This document shows, in pieces, positions 1 to 9,772 of a stretch of 64,000 nucleotides of DNA (the stretch's first letter is position 1; each line of letters opens with the position of its first letter). Origin of the DNA: CAVVDT01 sp963747005 (GTDB lineage: Bacteria > Pseudomonadota > Alphaproteobacteria > Rhizobiales > Aestuariivirgaceae); contig CAVVDT010000008.1 in NCBI GenBank assembly GCA_963747005.1, positions 62,001-126,000 of the forward strand. The letters are read 5' to 3'. The position numbers and the translations under genes were made by a program. The notes under the pieces were generated by a model. It had not been told where the DNA came from and made no database searches. It saw only the letters and a list, made by a program, of their open reading frames with translations.

Positions 1-2
1 AT

Positions 3-1409
3 CTGGACAGCGACGAGATCAAGGCACGGGTCGAGCAAGACCTCGCTGACGGCAGGCGCAATGGCGTGACCGGCACGCCGGCGCTCTTCATCAACGGCAT
101 GCGATACGACGGTGCCTGGGATTTCCACTCGATGCTCGAAGCCCTCGAGTTGCCCGTCGCATCGCGACTGCAGCATTCGGCGCGAGCCTTCGCCAATCTG
201 CCGGCATCGGGTGGCCTTGTCCTGCTACTGGCGGCAGTGGCCGCATTGGTGTGCATGAACACACCGCTGGCTCCACTGTATCGGCACTTCATCGACTCCC
301 CCTTCGGCATCGGCCCCCCTGGCACTATTCTCTCCATGAGCGTCGGGGCCTGGTTCTCGGAGGGCCTGCTGGCGATCTTTTTTCTGCTTGTCGGGCTGGA
401 AATCCGACGCGAAATGACGGTGGGCGAGCTTTCCGACCCGCGCGCCGCGATCTTGCCCGTTTTTGCCGCTGTCGGCGGCGTGCTGGTGCCGGCGGCCATC
501 TATTTCAGTTTGAACAGTGGACCGGCGGCGCAAGGCTGGTCGGTCCCGACGGCCACGGACATCGCCTTCACGCTCGGAATTCTTGCGCTTCTCGGACCGC
601 GAGTGTCGCCCAGCCTTCGCGTGTTCGTCGCAGCGCTGGCGGTCACCGACGACGTTCTTTCAGTGCTGACGCTGGCCATCTTCTACCCACGGAATTTCTT
701 GCCAATATGGCTGCTCGCGAGCGGGCTGGCAGTTGCGGTGCTTTTCGCGTTCAATCGTTGGCGCGTCTATTCAACGTGGGCATATCTCGTCGTCACCGTC
801 GCGCTTTGGCTCTCGTTGCATGCGGCCGGCGTGCATGGCGCGCTTGCCGGCATCGTGCTCGCTGCATTCCTGCCTACGTTACCTGCGCCGGCGGTTGCGC
901 AATTGCTGGCGCAGGCCGCAACTGCGCTGTCGGCGCTCGAAACTGCCGAGAACGATGCAAGGCGTTCCGGATCCGAAGCCGTCCGCATCGCCGAGGAACC
1001 GCTGTGGGATTGGGCGAGCCGAAATCTGTCCGCGGCGAGCGAACGGCTATTGTCTCCGGCCGACCGCATCGAGCGCGCAGTCTCGCCGTGGAGCACCTAT
1101 TTCATCCTGCCACTATTTGCGTTTTCGGCGACGGGTGTCAGCCTGCATCTCGATCTCTCGGCGCCGGGTGCCGGGAGGATCCTTGTCGGCGTCATACTCG
1201 GCCTGGTGATCGGCAAGCCGCTTGGCATATCGCTTGCCTCGTTGTTTGCCGTCAGATCGGGTATCGCACGCAGGCCGGTCGACGTAACGATATGGAGCTT
1301 CCTTGGCGCGGCATGTCTATGCGGAGTCGGCGACACAGTGGCGCTGCTCCTGGCCGACCAGGCTTTCCTGAAGGTGACTACGCCGCACTCGCCAAGATCG
1401 GCGTGTTGA
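3..1409 (+). CDS. nhaA: DsbA-like/NhaA Na+/H+ antiporter fusion, 5' end outside window, C-terminal frameshift
   Basis: The reading frame is open from the left window edge, so the gene starts upstream. The first ~50 codons are the tail of a thioredoxin/DsbA-type domain with the cis-Pro segment GVTGTPALFINGMRYDG. From about base 200 the protein is NhaA: AWFSEGLLAIFFLLVGLE, VPTATDIAFTLGILALLG and AVTDDVLSVL, the last keeping the paired aspartates that bind Na+ in NhaA. It would exchange Na+ for H+ in the inner membrane. The frame breaks near 1367: it ends as KVTTPHSPRSAC, while the next frame continues PEGDYAALAKIGVLTG and on to a stop at 1501. One missing C in the run at 1367-1368 explains this. 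The last transmembrane helix is therefore lost and the gene may be inactive. The GTG at 66 is internal to the frame, not the true start. Confidence 0.8.
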   Translation: MDSDEIKARVEQDLADGRRNGVTGTPALFINGMRYDGAWDFHSMLEALELPVASRLQHSARAFANLPASGGLVLLLAAVAALVCMNTPLAPLYRHFIDSPFGIGPPGTILSMSVGAWFSEGLLAIFFLLVGLEIRREMTVGELSDPRAAILPVFAAVGGVLVPAAIYFSLNSGPAAQGWSVPTATDIAFTLGILALLGPRVSPSLRVFVAALAVTDDVLSVLTLAIFYPRNFLPIWLLASGLAVAVLFAFNRWRVYSTWAYLVVTVALWLSLHAAGVHGALAGIVLAAFLPTLPAPAVAQLLAQAATALSALETAENDARRSGSEAVRIAEEPLWDWASRNLSAASERLLSPADRIERAVSPWSTYFILPLFAFSATGVSLHLDLSAPGAGRILVGVILGLVIGKPLGISLASLFAVRSGIARRPVDVTIWSFLGAACLCGVGDTVALLLADQAFLKVTTPHSPRSAC

Positions 1410-1489
1410 CGGGCTCGGTGCTCGCCGCCGTTTTGGGCGCCGCAATCATCGTGACGAACCCGTCATCCGCTGCCAGGGGAATATTGATA

Positions 1490-1780
1490 CACCCTGATTG
1501 AATCCTGTCCGTCGTCATAACAAATGCGATATCGGCGCCCGCGCGCATGCCGGTCGGCCAACGGCTCGTGACGGTCTTCATCCTGGCGTAGAAGCGGACG
1601 CTCTCGGGACCGCGCATGTGGTGGTCGCCGAAAGGCGACGATTTCCAACCCCCGAACGAGTGGAACGCCAGCGGCACCGGAATGGCGACGTTGACGCCTA
1701 TCGGGCCGACCTGGACCCGCCTGGAAAATTCCCGGGCCGCGCCGGCGATACGAACGTGCAATAGCGTGAACCCCCTCCGG
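1490..1780 (-). pseudogene. Remnant of methylmalonate-semialdehyde dehydrogenase (mmsA) C-terminus
   Basis: On the minus strand about 90 residues read as the C-terminus of MmsA-type CoA-acylating aldehyde dehydrogenases: REFSRRVQVGPIGVNV, IPVPLAFHSFGGWKSS, FGDHHMRGPESVRFYAR and VTSRWP. The family normally has ~500 residues; the NAD-binding part and the catalytic cysteine are absent. Upstream (1752-1865) the similarity fades into frame-disrupted sequence. Its 3' end meets the disrupted end of the nhaA-like gene, converging at ~1490-1501. This is a gene fragment at the border of the insertion-sequence cluster, not an active enzyme. Confidence 0.7.
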
Positions 1781-1865
1781 TGGCCAAATGGCGGCAGTTC
1801 TTGCCCGCGGTGGTCAACACCGAGGCGCTGACGAAGGAGCGCAATAATACCAGCGGCGCTGACCT

Positions 1866-2437
1866 TTAAACGATGTGGGCCCATTTTCTCATGCCGATTG
1901 AGGAGATTGTGTCGGGCTGATCGACGAGCCTGTTCCACGCCTGACATGCGGCATCGAGAATGGCGTCATAGGTTGGGAAGACCCGGTTGGACAACCAGTT
2001 CTGACGCAGATACTGCCAGACATTTTCCACCGGGTTCAGCTCCGGTGAACGCGATGGCAGCAGGATGATGGTGAGGTTGGCAGGCAGTTTCAGCTTGTCT
2101 GTCGTGTGCCAGCCGGCGCGATCCATCAGGACAACGGCATGTGCGCGGGCAGCCACGGCTTGGCTGATGGCGTTGAGATGAAGCTGCATGGCATGAGTGT
2201 TGGCGAGCGGCATCACCAGGGCCGCACCGGTGCCGCGCGCCGGGCAGATGGCCCCGAACAGATAGGCTGATTTGTAGCGCTGATCGGCCGGCTGGCGTGG
2301 CCTGGTGCCGGTGCGGGCCCACAGGCGGGCAAGGCCGTTCTTCTGGCCGATGCGCGCTTCATCCTGGAACCAGATTTCAATGGGCTTGCCGCGCTTCAGC
2401 CCGGCTATGTGGCCCTTGAGGGTACGGCCGAAGTTTT
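1866..2437 (-). pseudogene. IS630-family transposase, C-terminal catalytic half
   Basis: The minus-strand frame is open from the edge of the IS110-type element at ~2437 down to the stop at 1866. It contains all of a DDE catalytic domain: PIEIWFQDEARIGQKNG (first Asp), VVLMDRAGWHTT (second Asp) and RSPELNPVENVWQYLRQNWL (Glu), ending in SIGMRKWAHIV. There is no start codon or DNA-binding domain; an N-terminal IS630-type half lies beyond the IS110-type insertion at 3813-4157. This half cannot be expressed as a complete transposase. The subgroup ending (MRxWAHI) is familiar from rhizobial IS630 elements. Confidence 0.8.
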
Positions 2438-2442
2438 ATGGG

Positions 2443-2455
2443 ATGGCCCGCCCCT
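2443..2455 (+). repeat. Left subterminal inverted repeat of IS1111-like element
   Basis: ATGGCCCGCCCCT, the perfect reverse complement of 3798-3810. It lies ~5 bp inside the left end, upstream of the transposase gene. Confidence 0.85.
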
Positions 2456-2507
2456 CCCGAGGGGCATCGGCTAGGATGCTGGTGCTGAACAACAAAGGAG
2501 CGAGCCA

Positions 2508-3542
2508 ATGAGCATTGTGATCCTGGGCATTGATCTGGGCAAGAACCTGAACAGCGTGGTGGGCATGGACGCGAAGGGGCAAGTTGTTCTGCGCCGCCGC
2601 GTCAGGCGAGCGACGCTTGCTGAGCTTGCGGGCAAGCTGGAGCCCTGTACGGTGGCGATGGAGGCATGTTGTGGCGCCCACCATGTCGGTCGGCTCTTTG
2701 CTGCACGTGGCCACGAGGTGCGGCTGATGTCGCCTGAGTATGTGCGGCCCTATGTCAGAGCCCAGAAGAACGACGACAACGACGCAGAGGGGATCGCGGA
2801 AGCTGCGGCGCGGCCGACCATGCGCTTCGTCGAACTGAAGAGCCAGGATCGGCTCGATCTTCAGACCCTGCATCGGGCCCGGTCGCGTCTCGTCGCCGCC
2901 CGCAAATCGCTGTTGAACCAGCTGCGGGCGATTCTGTTCGAACGGGGATACACCTTCCGGCAAGGACGCAAAGTGCTCGAACGCGAAGTGGATGAGTTGC
3001 TGGTAGAGCCGGTCTCGGATTTATCGGTCCGCATCCTGGCCCTTATTGCCGACATGCGGGCTGAGTGGCGCTCGCTTGACCACAGGATCGAAGCCTTGAA
3101 CGAGGAGTTGGCCGAACATGCCCGCAAAGACGAGGGCGCAAACCGGCTAACCTCGATCCCCGGCATTGGAGTGCTCGGCGCCACCGCGCTGATCGCCGCC
3201 GTCGGCAATGGCGAGGCCTTCCGGCGGGCGCGGGACCTGCCGGCGTGGCTCGGCCTTGTGCCGAAGCAGATGACGACCGGCGGCAAGCCGAAGCTGCTCG
3301 GGATCACCAAGCGGGGGAACACATACTTGCGCATGCTGTTGATCCACGGCGCGCGCGCCGCGATGCCGGGCCTCTCCAGGCAGCAGACGCCACTCGGCTC
3401 ATGGCTGCGGGGCTTGCTTGCAAGAGCGCACCGTAACGTTGCGATTGTGGCGCTGGCGGCGAAGCTCGCCCGGATCGCTTGGGCCACCTTGAAGCACGGC
3501 GCGCGCTTCGATCCGATGCGCGGAGCTGAAATGGCAATGTGA
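2508..3542 (+). CDS. IS110-family (IS1111-like) DEDD transposase
   Basis: 344 residues, close to the family's usual length. The N-terminal RuvC-like DEDD domain starts VILGIDLGKNLNSVVGM (Asp at residue 8), has the acidic VAMEACCGAHHVG segment and the KNDDNDAEGIAEA motif near 85-95. The C-terminal transposase_20 domain (about 200-300) has LTSIPGIGVLGATALIA, AWLGLVPKQMTTGGK and the serine-recombinase-like RGNTYLRMLLIHGARA. It catalyses RNA-guided insertion and excision of its element. The ATG at 2508 follows an AAAGGAG ribosome site. The frame is intact, so the element may still be active. Confidence 0.93.
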   Translation: MSIVILGIDLGKNLNSVVGMDAKGQVVLRRRVRRATLAELAGKLEPCTVAMEACCGAHHVGRLFAARGHEVRLMSPEYVRPYVRAQKNDDNDAEGIAEAAARPTMRFVELKSQDRLDLQTLHRARSRLVAARKSLLNQLRAILFERGYTFRQGRKVLEREVDELLVEPVSDLSVRILALIADMRAEWRSLDHRIEALNEELAEHARKDEGANRLTSIPGIGVLGATALIAAVGNGEAFRRARDLPAWLGLVPKQMTTGGKPKLLGITKRGNTYLRMLLIHGARAAMPGLSRQQTPLGSWLRGLLARAHRNVAIVALAAKLARIAWATLKHGARFDPMRGAEMAM

Positions 3543-3797
3543 GCAACGAAGATTGACCCCGGCACCAGAGTACGACCGGAGCGGCCGCGGTCTTGTGAGG
3601 TTGGCGAGAGGAAGCTGATGGCCAAAAGGGTCGAACGCCCGCGTCCCTGGAAGCCTGGTTCAAAAAACGGCGTATCGACGCCGAGTCTTTTATGAGGACC
3701 AGGACGCGCGGATCTCCATCATGGCGACGGCCAACATGCCGCTACGCCGGATACGTTTGCGCACGACCGAGCAAAGCCAGAAGCAACCGACTTGCCA
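3543..3797 (+). ncRNA. Candidate seekRNA/bridge-RNA region of the IS1111-like element
   Basis: The ~255 nt between the transposase stop and the right inverted repeat hold no convincing gene. In IS1111-type elements this right-end stretch encodes the guide RNA that pairs with target and donor DNA. Consistent with that, AAAAACG at 3663-3669 is complementary to CGTTTTT at the right junction (3812-3818). The match is short and could be chance. Ends and fold of any RNA cannot be set by eye; the assignment rests on element architecture. Confidence 0.45.
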
Positions 3798-3810
3798 AGG
3801 GGCGGGCCAT
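3798..3810 (-). repeat. Right subterminal inverted repeat of IS1111-like element
   Basis: AGGGGCGGGCCAT, the perfect reverse complement of 2443-2455, a few bases inside the right junction. Confidence 0.85.
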
Positions 3811-3812
3811 AC

Positions 3813-4157
3813 GTTTTTGACCGTGTAGTCGTGTCGGTTCAGCAGACGCCAGATCGTGGATGGCGCAAAGACATGGCCCTGAGAAGCCAGCCGGGCCGCG
3901 ATCTCGACCAGGGTGATGTCCCGGTTCTCGTCGATCCAGCCCAGAACCGTGGGCGCCTGGACCTCCGCCCGGTGGCTGTGCCGGTCGCCACCAATGGCAT
4001 CCGGTTCGACCCTGCCGGTGCGTTTGTAGCGCTGGTACCAGCGCACTGCCGACGCGATGGAAACATCAAAACGGGCAGACGCCGCCCGCCGCGACAGACC
4101 ACCATCGATGGCCCGAACCACACGGCGGCGAAGATCATTGGAAACAGGTGCAGTCAT
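3813..4157 (-). pseudogene. IS630-family transposase, N-terminal helix-turn-helix half
   Basis: About 115 residues from an ATG at 4157: MTAPVSNDLRRRVVRAI, then two HTH-type segments (SRRAASARFDVSIASAVRWYQ and SQGHVFAPSTIWRLL), then RHDYTVKN at the IS110-type junction. The frame runs on into the IS110-type element to a meaningless stop at 3690. It is the DNA-binding half of an IS630-type transposase; a catalytic half lies at 1866-2437 in the same orientation and compatible frame. Joined, the two give only ~305 codons, shorter than I expect for a full IS630 transposase (~340), so a deletion or a chimera of two IS630 elements is possible. Confidence 0.75.
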
Positions 4158-4248
4158 TGGCGCTGGCCTCCTCGTCCAGTGCCAACCCTGAATCAAAATT
4201 CACCCGATTTGAAAACCCCCTACCGATTCACTTCGAGCGGAAAATGCT

Positions 4249-4602
4249 CTAGCCTACGTCGATGCCGTCCACCCGGTCGGTATAAAAGGCGACGTAGCCG
4301 GCGATCTGCGCCACGCTGGCGAGCGGGCTATCGTAGGCCCACACGGCGTCTCTGGCCTCGCGCCCGCCCACCCGGATCGACCAGTAGCGGGCATCGCCCT
4401 TGTAGGGGCAATGGGTCGTACGGTCGCCGGCAACCAGCAAATCCATGCGCACATCGGCCTTGGGGAGATAGAGGACGGGATCATGCGTCTCCTCGAAAAG
4501 TTCCAGCGCGCGGCTGCTATCGGCGATCGTTTCGCCTCCGAATCGAACCGTGACCCGCTTCGCGACCGGACGGGTGGTGATGACACGGGTGGGTTTGTCC
4601 AT
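4249..4602 (-). CDS. DUF427 domain protein
   Basis: 117 residues, with the DUF427 signature: VRFGGETIADSSRALELFE, then DPVLYLPKADVRMDLL, then HCPYKGDARYWSI and the terminal AWAYDSP-like segment (VWAYDSPLASVAQIAGYVAFY). DUF427 is a small beta-rich domain of unknown biochemical role, common in soil bacteria. The ATG at 4602 lies two bases after the crotonase stop, so it is the last gene of the long minus-strand operon from 15209. IS630-type debris lies immediately downstream. Confidence 0.85.
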   Translation of the reverse strand: MDKPTRVITTRPVAKRVTVRFGGETIADSSRALELFEETHDPVLYLPKADVRMDLLVAGDRTTHCPYKGDARYWSIRVGGREARDAVWAYDSPLASVAQIAGYVAFYTDRVDGIDVG

Positions 4603-4604
4603 GG

Positions 4605-5393
4605 CTATTCTCCCTTGAATTCGGGCTTCCTCTTGTCGAGGAAGGCGCGCATGCCCTCGGTCTTGTCGGCGGTGGCGAACATCAGTTGCAGGCCCTTGCG
4701 CTCCAGCGCCAGCGCCGCCGGCAGCGACGCATCGGCCCCCAGCAACACCGCTTCCTTGGCCTGCTGCACGGCGAGCGGCGGCAGTCTGGCGATGCGCTGC
4801 GCCGTCTTCAACGCCGTCTCGTAGACCTCGGCGTCGGCCACCACGCGGCTGACGAGGCCCATGCGCAAGGCTTCCTCGGCGCCGATCAGTTCGCCGGTGA
4901 GCACCAGCCGCATGGCCTGGAACTTGCCGATGGCGCGGGTCAGTCGCTGGGTGCCGCCGGCGCCTGGAATGATGCCGACATTGACCTCCGGCTGGCCGAG
5001 CTTTGCCCCCTCGCCGGCGATGATGATGTCGCAGCACATGGCCAGTTCCAGCCCGCCGCCCAGCGCATAGCCGTTGACGGCGGCGATCATCGGCTGCGGC
5101 ACGTCCGCCACCGCCTGCCACCAGCGCTCGGCGCGCCGGCGGATCATGTCGACGGCTGAGGCCTCCACCATGTCGCGGATATCGGCGCCGGCGACGAAGA
5201 CCTCCGGCCCCCCGGTCAGCACCACGGCGCGTACGCCCTCGTCGTCGGCAAGCTCGCTGCACAACCCGGCCAGTGCCTTGCGGGTCGAAACATTCAGGGC
5301 ATTGCGTGCTTGCGGCCGGTCGATGCGGATAGTGGCCGTGCCGTCGCCGTGACGGGTGAGGGTGACTTCGCTGGCTTCGCTGGCTTCGCTCAT
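4605..5393 (-). CDS. Enoyl-CoA hydratase/isomerase (crotonase) family protein
   Basis: 262 residues from the ATG at 5393, preferred over the in-frame TTG at 5402. It has the crotonase fold: VAGADIRDM forms one oxyanion-hole amide, and GYALGGGLELAMCCDI and LGQPEVNVGIIPGAGGTQRL carry both Glu residues that act as acid/base in enoyl-CoA hydratases. Hydration of a trans-2-enoyl-CoA is the likely reaction; the acyl substrate is unknown. The N-terminus has a small SEASEASE repeat encoded by 9-bp tandem repeats (5365-5393). It starts 11 nt after the HAD gene stop, within the arginine/peptide operon. Confidence 0.88.
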   Translation of the reverse strand: MSEASEASEVTLTRHGDGTATIRIDRPQARNALNVSTRKALAGLCSELADDEGVRAVVLTGGPEVFVAGADIRDMVEASAVDMIRRRAERWWQAVADVPQPMIAAVNGYALGGGLELAMCCDIIIAGEGAKLGQPEVNVGIIPGAGGTQRLTRAIGKFQAMRLVLTGELIGAEEALRMGLVSRVVADAEVYETALKTAQRIARLPPLAVQQAKEAVLLGADASLPAALALERKGLQLMFATADKTEGMRAFLDKRKPEFKGE

Positions 5394-5404
5394 GATGACC
5401 AAGC

Positions 5405-6115
5405 CTATGCCGCGCCCTGCCGGTCGGCAAGCCCGAGGAATTGCGCGATCAGCCGGAAGGTTTGCTCATGGTCGCCGCTCACATGTTCTGCCCCGTGCTC
5501 CGCGAGGCGCTGGCGGCGCGCGGCCTCCCAGTGGAAGCCGATGAAATGCGTCTTGTTGGCGGTCCCGGCATCGAGATCGTTGAGGTTGTCGCCGATGAAC
5601 ACGATGCGCTCTGCGGGCAACCCGAGGCCGGCGATCACCCGCGCCAGCACCTCGCGCTTGGCGCCGCCGCCATCGGCCGCACCCGGATGCGCCCTGACGT
5701 GTTCCCACAAGCCGGCGGCGATCAGCCTGATTTCGGCCGCCCGCCGCAGATTGGCGGTCGCCATGCCCAGCGCCACGCCATCAAGCCCCGCAAGCCGCGC
5801 CAGCAACTCACCGGCGCCGGGAACCGGTGCCACCGTCAGCCGGCCGCAGGCAAAACCGTCCTCCAGCACCTTGCCATAGAGCGCCGACACCTTTTCCACC
5901 TCGCCGGGCGGCACCGTGCCCAGATGGTTTTCGAGGATTTCCGTGATGATCTCCTCGTCGTTGCGCACCCGGTAGCTGTCCCAGTCGCGCGACAGGTCGG
6001 TGAGGCCGTAGAGCTGCTCGAAAGGCTGAAAGAAGGCATCTTCCTCCGCCCGGGTGAGATGCAAGAGCGGCCCGTCCACATCGAAGATGACGGCGGCTCC
6101 GGGCCGCGCCGTCAT
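5405..6115 (-). CDS. HAD-superfamily hydrolase (phosphoglycolate phosphatase-like)
   Basis: 236 residues. Motif I is VIFDVDGPLL (nucleophile and acid Asp, DVD), motif II GMATANLRR, motif III the Lys of GGAKREVL, and motif IV FIGDNLNDLDAG; together a Gph/CbbY-type phosphatase with an alpha-helical cap between motifs I and II. The motif I second residue pattern (DVDGP rather than DxDGT) is slightly unusual. The natural phosphate ester is not evident. Its ATG at 6115 overlaps the stop of the upstream decarboxylase gene (ATGA), indicating translational coupling. Confidence 0.85.
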   Translation of the reverse strand: MTARPGAAVIFDVDGPLLHLTRAEEDAFFQPFEQLYGLTDLSRDWDSYRVRNDEEIITEILENHLGTVPPGEVEKVSALYGKVLEDGFACGRLTVAPVPGAGELLARLAGLDGVALGMATANLRRAAEIRLIAAGLWEHVRAHPGAADGGGAKREVLARVIAGLGLPAERIVFIGDNLNDLDAGTANKTHFIGFHWEAARRQRLAEHGAEHVSGDHEQTFRLIAQFLGLADRQGAA

Positions 6116-7730
6116 TGCCCGTCCTTGCGCGCCATGTCGGGCGTCATCTCGATGACGGCCGGCCCCTTCGCCTTGAGCCCCGCGGCTATGGCCGTGGCCA
6201 GGCCTTTCAGGCTGTCGGGCCGCTCGTAGCCGATGCCATACGCCTTGGCGAGCAGCGAGAAATCGGGGTTCTTCAGCGACACCGCATTGGGCTGGATGCC
6301 CTTCATCACCATGTCGTCGCGGATCTGGGCCAGGGCATTGTTGTTCCACAACAGCACCAGCAGCGGCTCATTCATCTCCGCCGCAGTGCCCAGTTCGTTG
6401 ACGGTGTACTGAAAACCGTAATCGCCGGCCACCGCCACCACCGCCCGCAGCGGCAGGCCGGCGCGTGCCCCGATGGCCGCCGGCAGCGCATAGCCCAGCG
6501 TGCCGAAGCCCACCGGGTGCAGATAGACCGAGGGATGATCGACGGGAAACATCTCGCTGCCGGCATAGGCGATCTGCGTCATGTCGGTAGCGACGATGGT
6601 ATCGGCGGGCAGGCCTTCACGGATCACCTGAAGCACCCGCCGCAGCATGGCATGCAGGTCATCGTCGCCGGCTTCCAGTTCGCCTTTCAGCCGCGTCACG
6701 TCGTTGCCGCGTTCGCCGGTCGCGGCCGCTTTGACCCCGGCAAGCCCGCTGGCGATCGCTGCAAGCGTTGCAGCGGCATCGGCGATGATGGGCAGGTGCG
6801 GCGGATAGGGACGCGCCAGCGAGGCCGGATCGATGTCGATGCGGATGAGCTTTCCCGCCATGTCGAAGGAGCGCGCCCACAGGTCGGTCTCGGCCGCCTC
6901 CGAACCGGCAATGAGCACCACGTCGGCGGCTTCGACGATCTGCCGTGCCTGCGGATTTGACAAGCTCGCGCCGGCGTTCAGCGGATGGCCGGAAGGGACC
7001 GCGCCCTTGGCGGCGATGGTGGTGAAGATGATCGCACCGGTGGCCTCGGCGATTTGGCACACGGCATCGCCCGCCTGTCGCGCCCCGCCGCCGATGACGA
7101 TGGCCGGCCGCATCGCCACCTTGAGCAACGCCGTTGCCGCGGCGATCTCGTCGCCGTTCGCCCGCGGCAGGCCCGGCAGCGCCCGCGCCGTCCAGCCCTC
7201 GCCGGCCGGCATCTTGAGGACGTCGATCGGCACTTCGATATAGCACGGCCGCGGCCGCTGGCTGGCAAAGCGCGCAAAGGCCGCCGCCACCAGATCGCGC
7301 AGATCGGCCGGCGTATAGGCGGTGGCGGCACTCTGGGCGACGCTCGCCGCCGCCGCCCTTTGATCGATCATCTCGTGCAGCCGGCCGCGGCCCTGCGCTG
7401 CATCCTTCACATCGAGGCAACTGGAGATCACCAGCATCGGCACCGAGTCCGAATAGGCCTGGCCCATCGGCGTCATGATGTTGGTAAGGCCGGGACCGGT
7501 GATGGTGAAGGCGACCCCCGGCCTGCCCGTTGCCCGCGCATAGCCGTCAGCCATGAAGCCGGCGCCCTGTTCGTGACGCGGCAGGATGTGGCGGATCTTC
7601 GAGCGCGGCAGCGCCCGGTACATCTCCACATTGTGGACGCCGGGAATGCCGAAAACGGTATCGACGCCGTAGGCTTCCAGGAGCCCCACCAGCGCCTCGC
7701 CGGCGCTGAGGCCTTCTGTCGATGATGGGT

Positions 7731-7734
<4 letters not shown>
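6112..7734 (-). CDS. aruI: ThDP-dependent decarboxylase, AruI-like (5-guanidino-2-oxopentanoate decarboxylase)
   Basis: 540 residues with the three-domain acetolactate-synthase/decarboxylase fold. The N-terminal PYR domain has FGIPGVHNVEMYRALP and the activating Glu in RHEQGAGFMADGYAR (~residue 55). The C-terminal PP domain has the ThDP/Mg motif from GDYGFQYTVNELGT to LLWNNNA. Segments such as HEQGAGFMADGYAR and ITGPGLTNIMTPMGQAYSDS resemble Pseudomonas AruI, which turns 2-ketoarginine into 4-guanidinobutyraldehyde. DauA-like and AruH-like genes nearby, both expected to make 2-ketoarginine, support this over acetolactate synthase. ATGA overlaps on both sides (7731-7734 and 6112-6115) tie it to the transporter ATPase and HAD genes. 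Confidence 0.72.
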
Positions 7735-8740
<1,006 letters not shown>

Positions 8741-8741
<1 letters not shown>

Positions 8742-9733
8742 CAGGCTCCCCTGCCGGGGTGGTTGAGGGCATGGCCCTCGACCAGCGGATAGTGGCACAG
8801 CGCCAGGCCGAGTTCGGCCGGTTGGCGCTCGGGCGCGTCGGTGTGGCACAGCGTGGTCGCCAGCCCGCAGCGCGGCGAGAACAGGCACCCCGGCGGCCGG
8901 TCGAACTGGCCCGGCACCACGCCGGGGATAGACGGCAGGTGGCGCCCGGTGGCGCGTTCCGGCAGGGCGGCCAGCAGGGCCGCCGTATAGGGGTGATGGG
9001 GATCGGCGAAAAGCTGCTCGACCGGCTGCTCCTCGACCTTCTGGCCGGCATACTGCACCGTGACGCGCCGCGCCGTTTCCGAGACCACCCCCATGTCGTG
9101 GGTGATGAGGACGAGGGCCATGCCGTGGTCCTGTTGCAGCTTCAACAGGAGATCGAGGATCTGCGCCTGGATGGTCACATCGAGCGCCGTGGTCGGTTCA
9201 TCGGCGATCAGCAGCTTGGGATTGCAGGAAATCGCCATGGCAATCATTACCCGCTGGCACATGCCGCCCGAAAGCTGGTGGGGAAACGATGAAAGCCTCC
9301 CCTCCGGTGCCGGTATGCCCACCTGGTGCAAGAGTTCGATGATGCGGGCCCGCCGCCCGGCCTTGTTGAGGCCGGTATGGACCTTCAGTGCCTCGGCCAG
9401 CTGGAAGCCGATGGTGAAGCACGGATTGAGGCTCGACATCGGCTCCTGGAAGATCATGGTGATCTCCTTGCCGATGATCTTGCGCCGCTCGCCCACCCCG
9501 ATGGTCAAAAGATCGCGCCCGTCGAAGTACATCCGGTCGGCGGCGACCACCGCGGTCCACGGCAGAAGCCCCATGACGGCCAGCATGGCGACCGATTTTC
9601 CCGATCCCGATTCGCCCACCACCGCCAGCACGTCGCCCTTGTCGAGGCCGAGCGAGACATTGTCGACCGCCCGGAACAGGCCATGCGCCGTCTGGAACTC
9701 GACCGTCAGGTTTTCGATTTCAAGCAGGGCCAT
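8741..9733 (-). CDS. dppD: Peptide/opine ABC transporter ATP-binding protein, DppD/OppD type
   Basis: 330 residues. Walker A GESGSGKSV, FQEPMSSLNPCFTIG, signature LSGGMCQRVMIAMAI, Walker B LLIADEPTTALD and H-loop ITHDMGVVSE, then the C-terminal oligopeptide-transporter domain with PPGCLFSPRCG and a second Cys. It forms the ATPase pair with the next gene (8741). It is separated from the permease genes by the unknown gene at 9773-10477, an unusual interruption of the standard permease-ATPase order. Confidence 0.92.
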
Positions 9734-9772
9734 GGCATCTTCTTCAAGGTCTTGCGGGGAACATCCTCTATA

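Larger units (their letters stand above)
2438..3812 (+). mobile_element. IS110-family element, IS1111-like subgroup, inserted in IS630-type sequence
   Basis: A ~1.37-kb element defined by a perfect 13-bp inverted pair (2443-2455 and 3798-3810) surrounding one DEDD transposase gene. The left flank ends in AAGTTTT and the right flank starts GTTTTTGACC; removing the element and one copy of the shared GTTTT restores an open frame across the flanking IS630-type halves. No longer target duplication is seen, as expected for IS110-type recombination. The non-coding space is short on the left (70 bp) and long on the right (~268 bp), with subterminal inverted repeats, which fits the IS1111 subgroup. 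The exact outer bases are uncertain by a few nucleotides because of the shared T-run. Confidence 0.85.
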
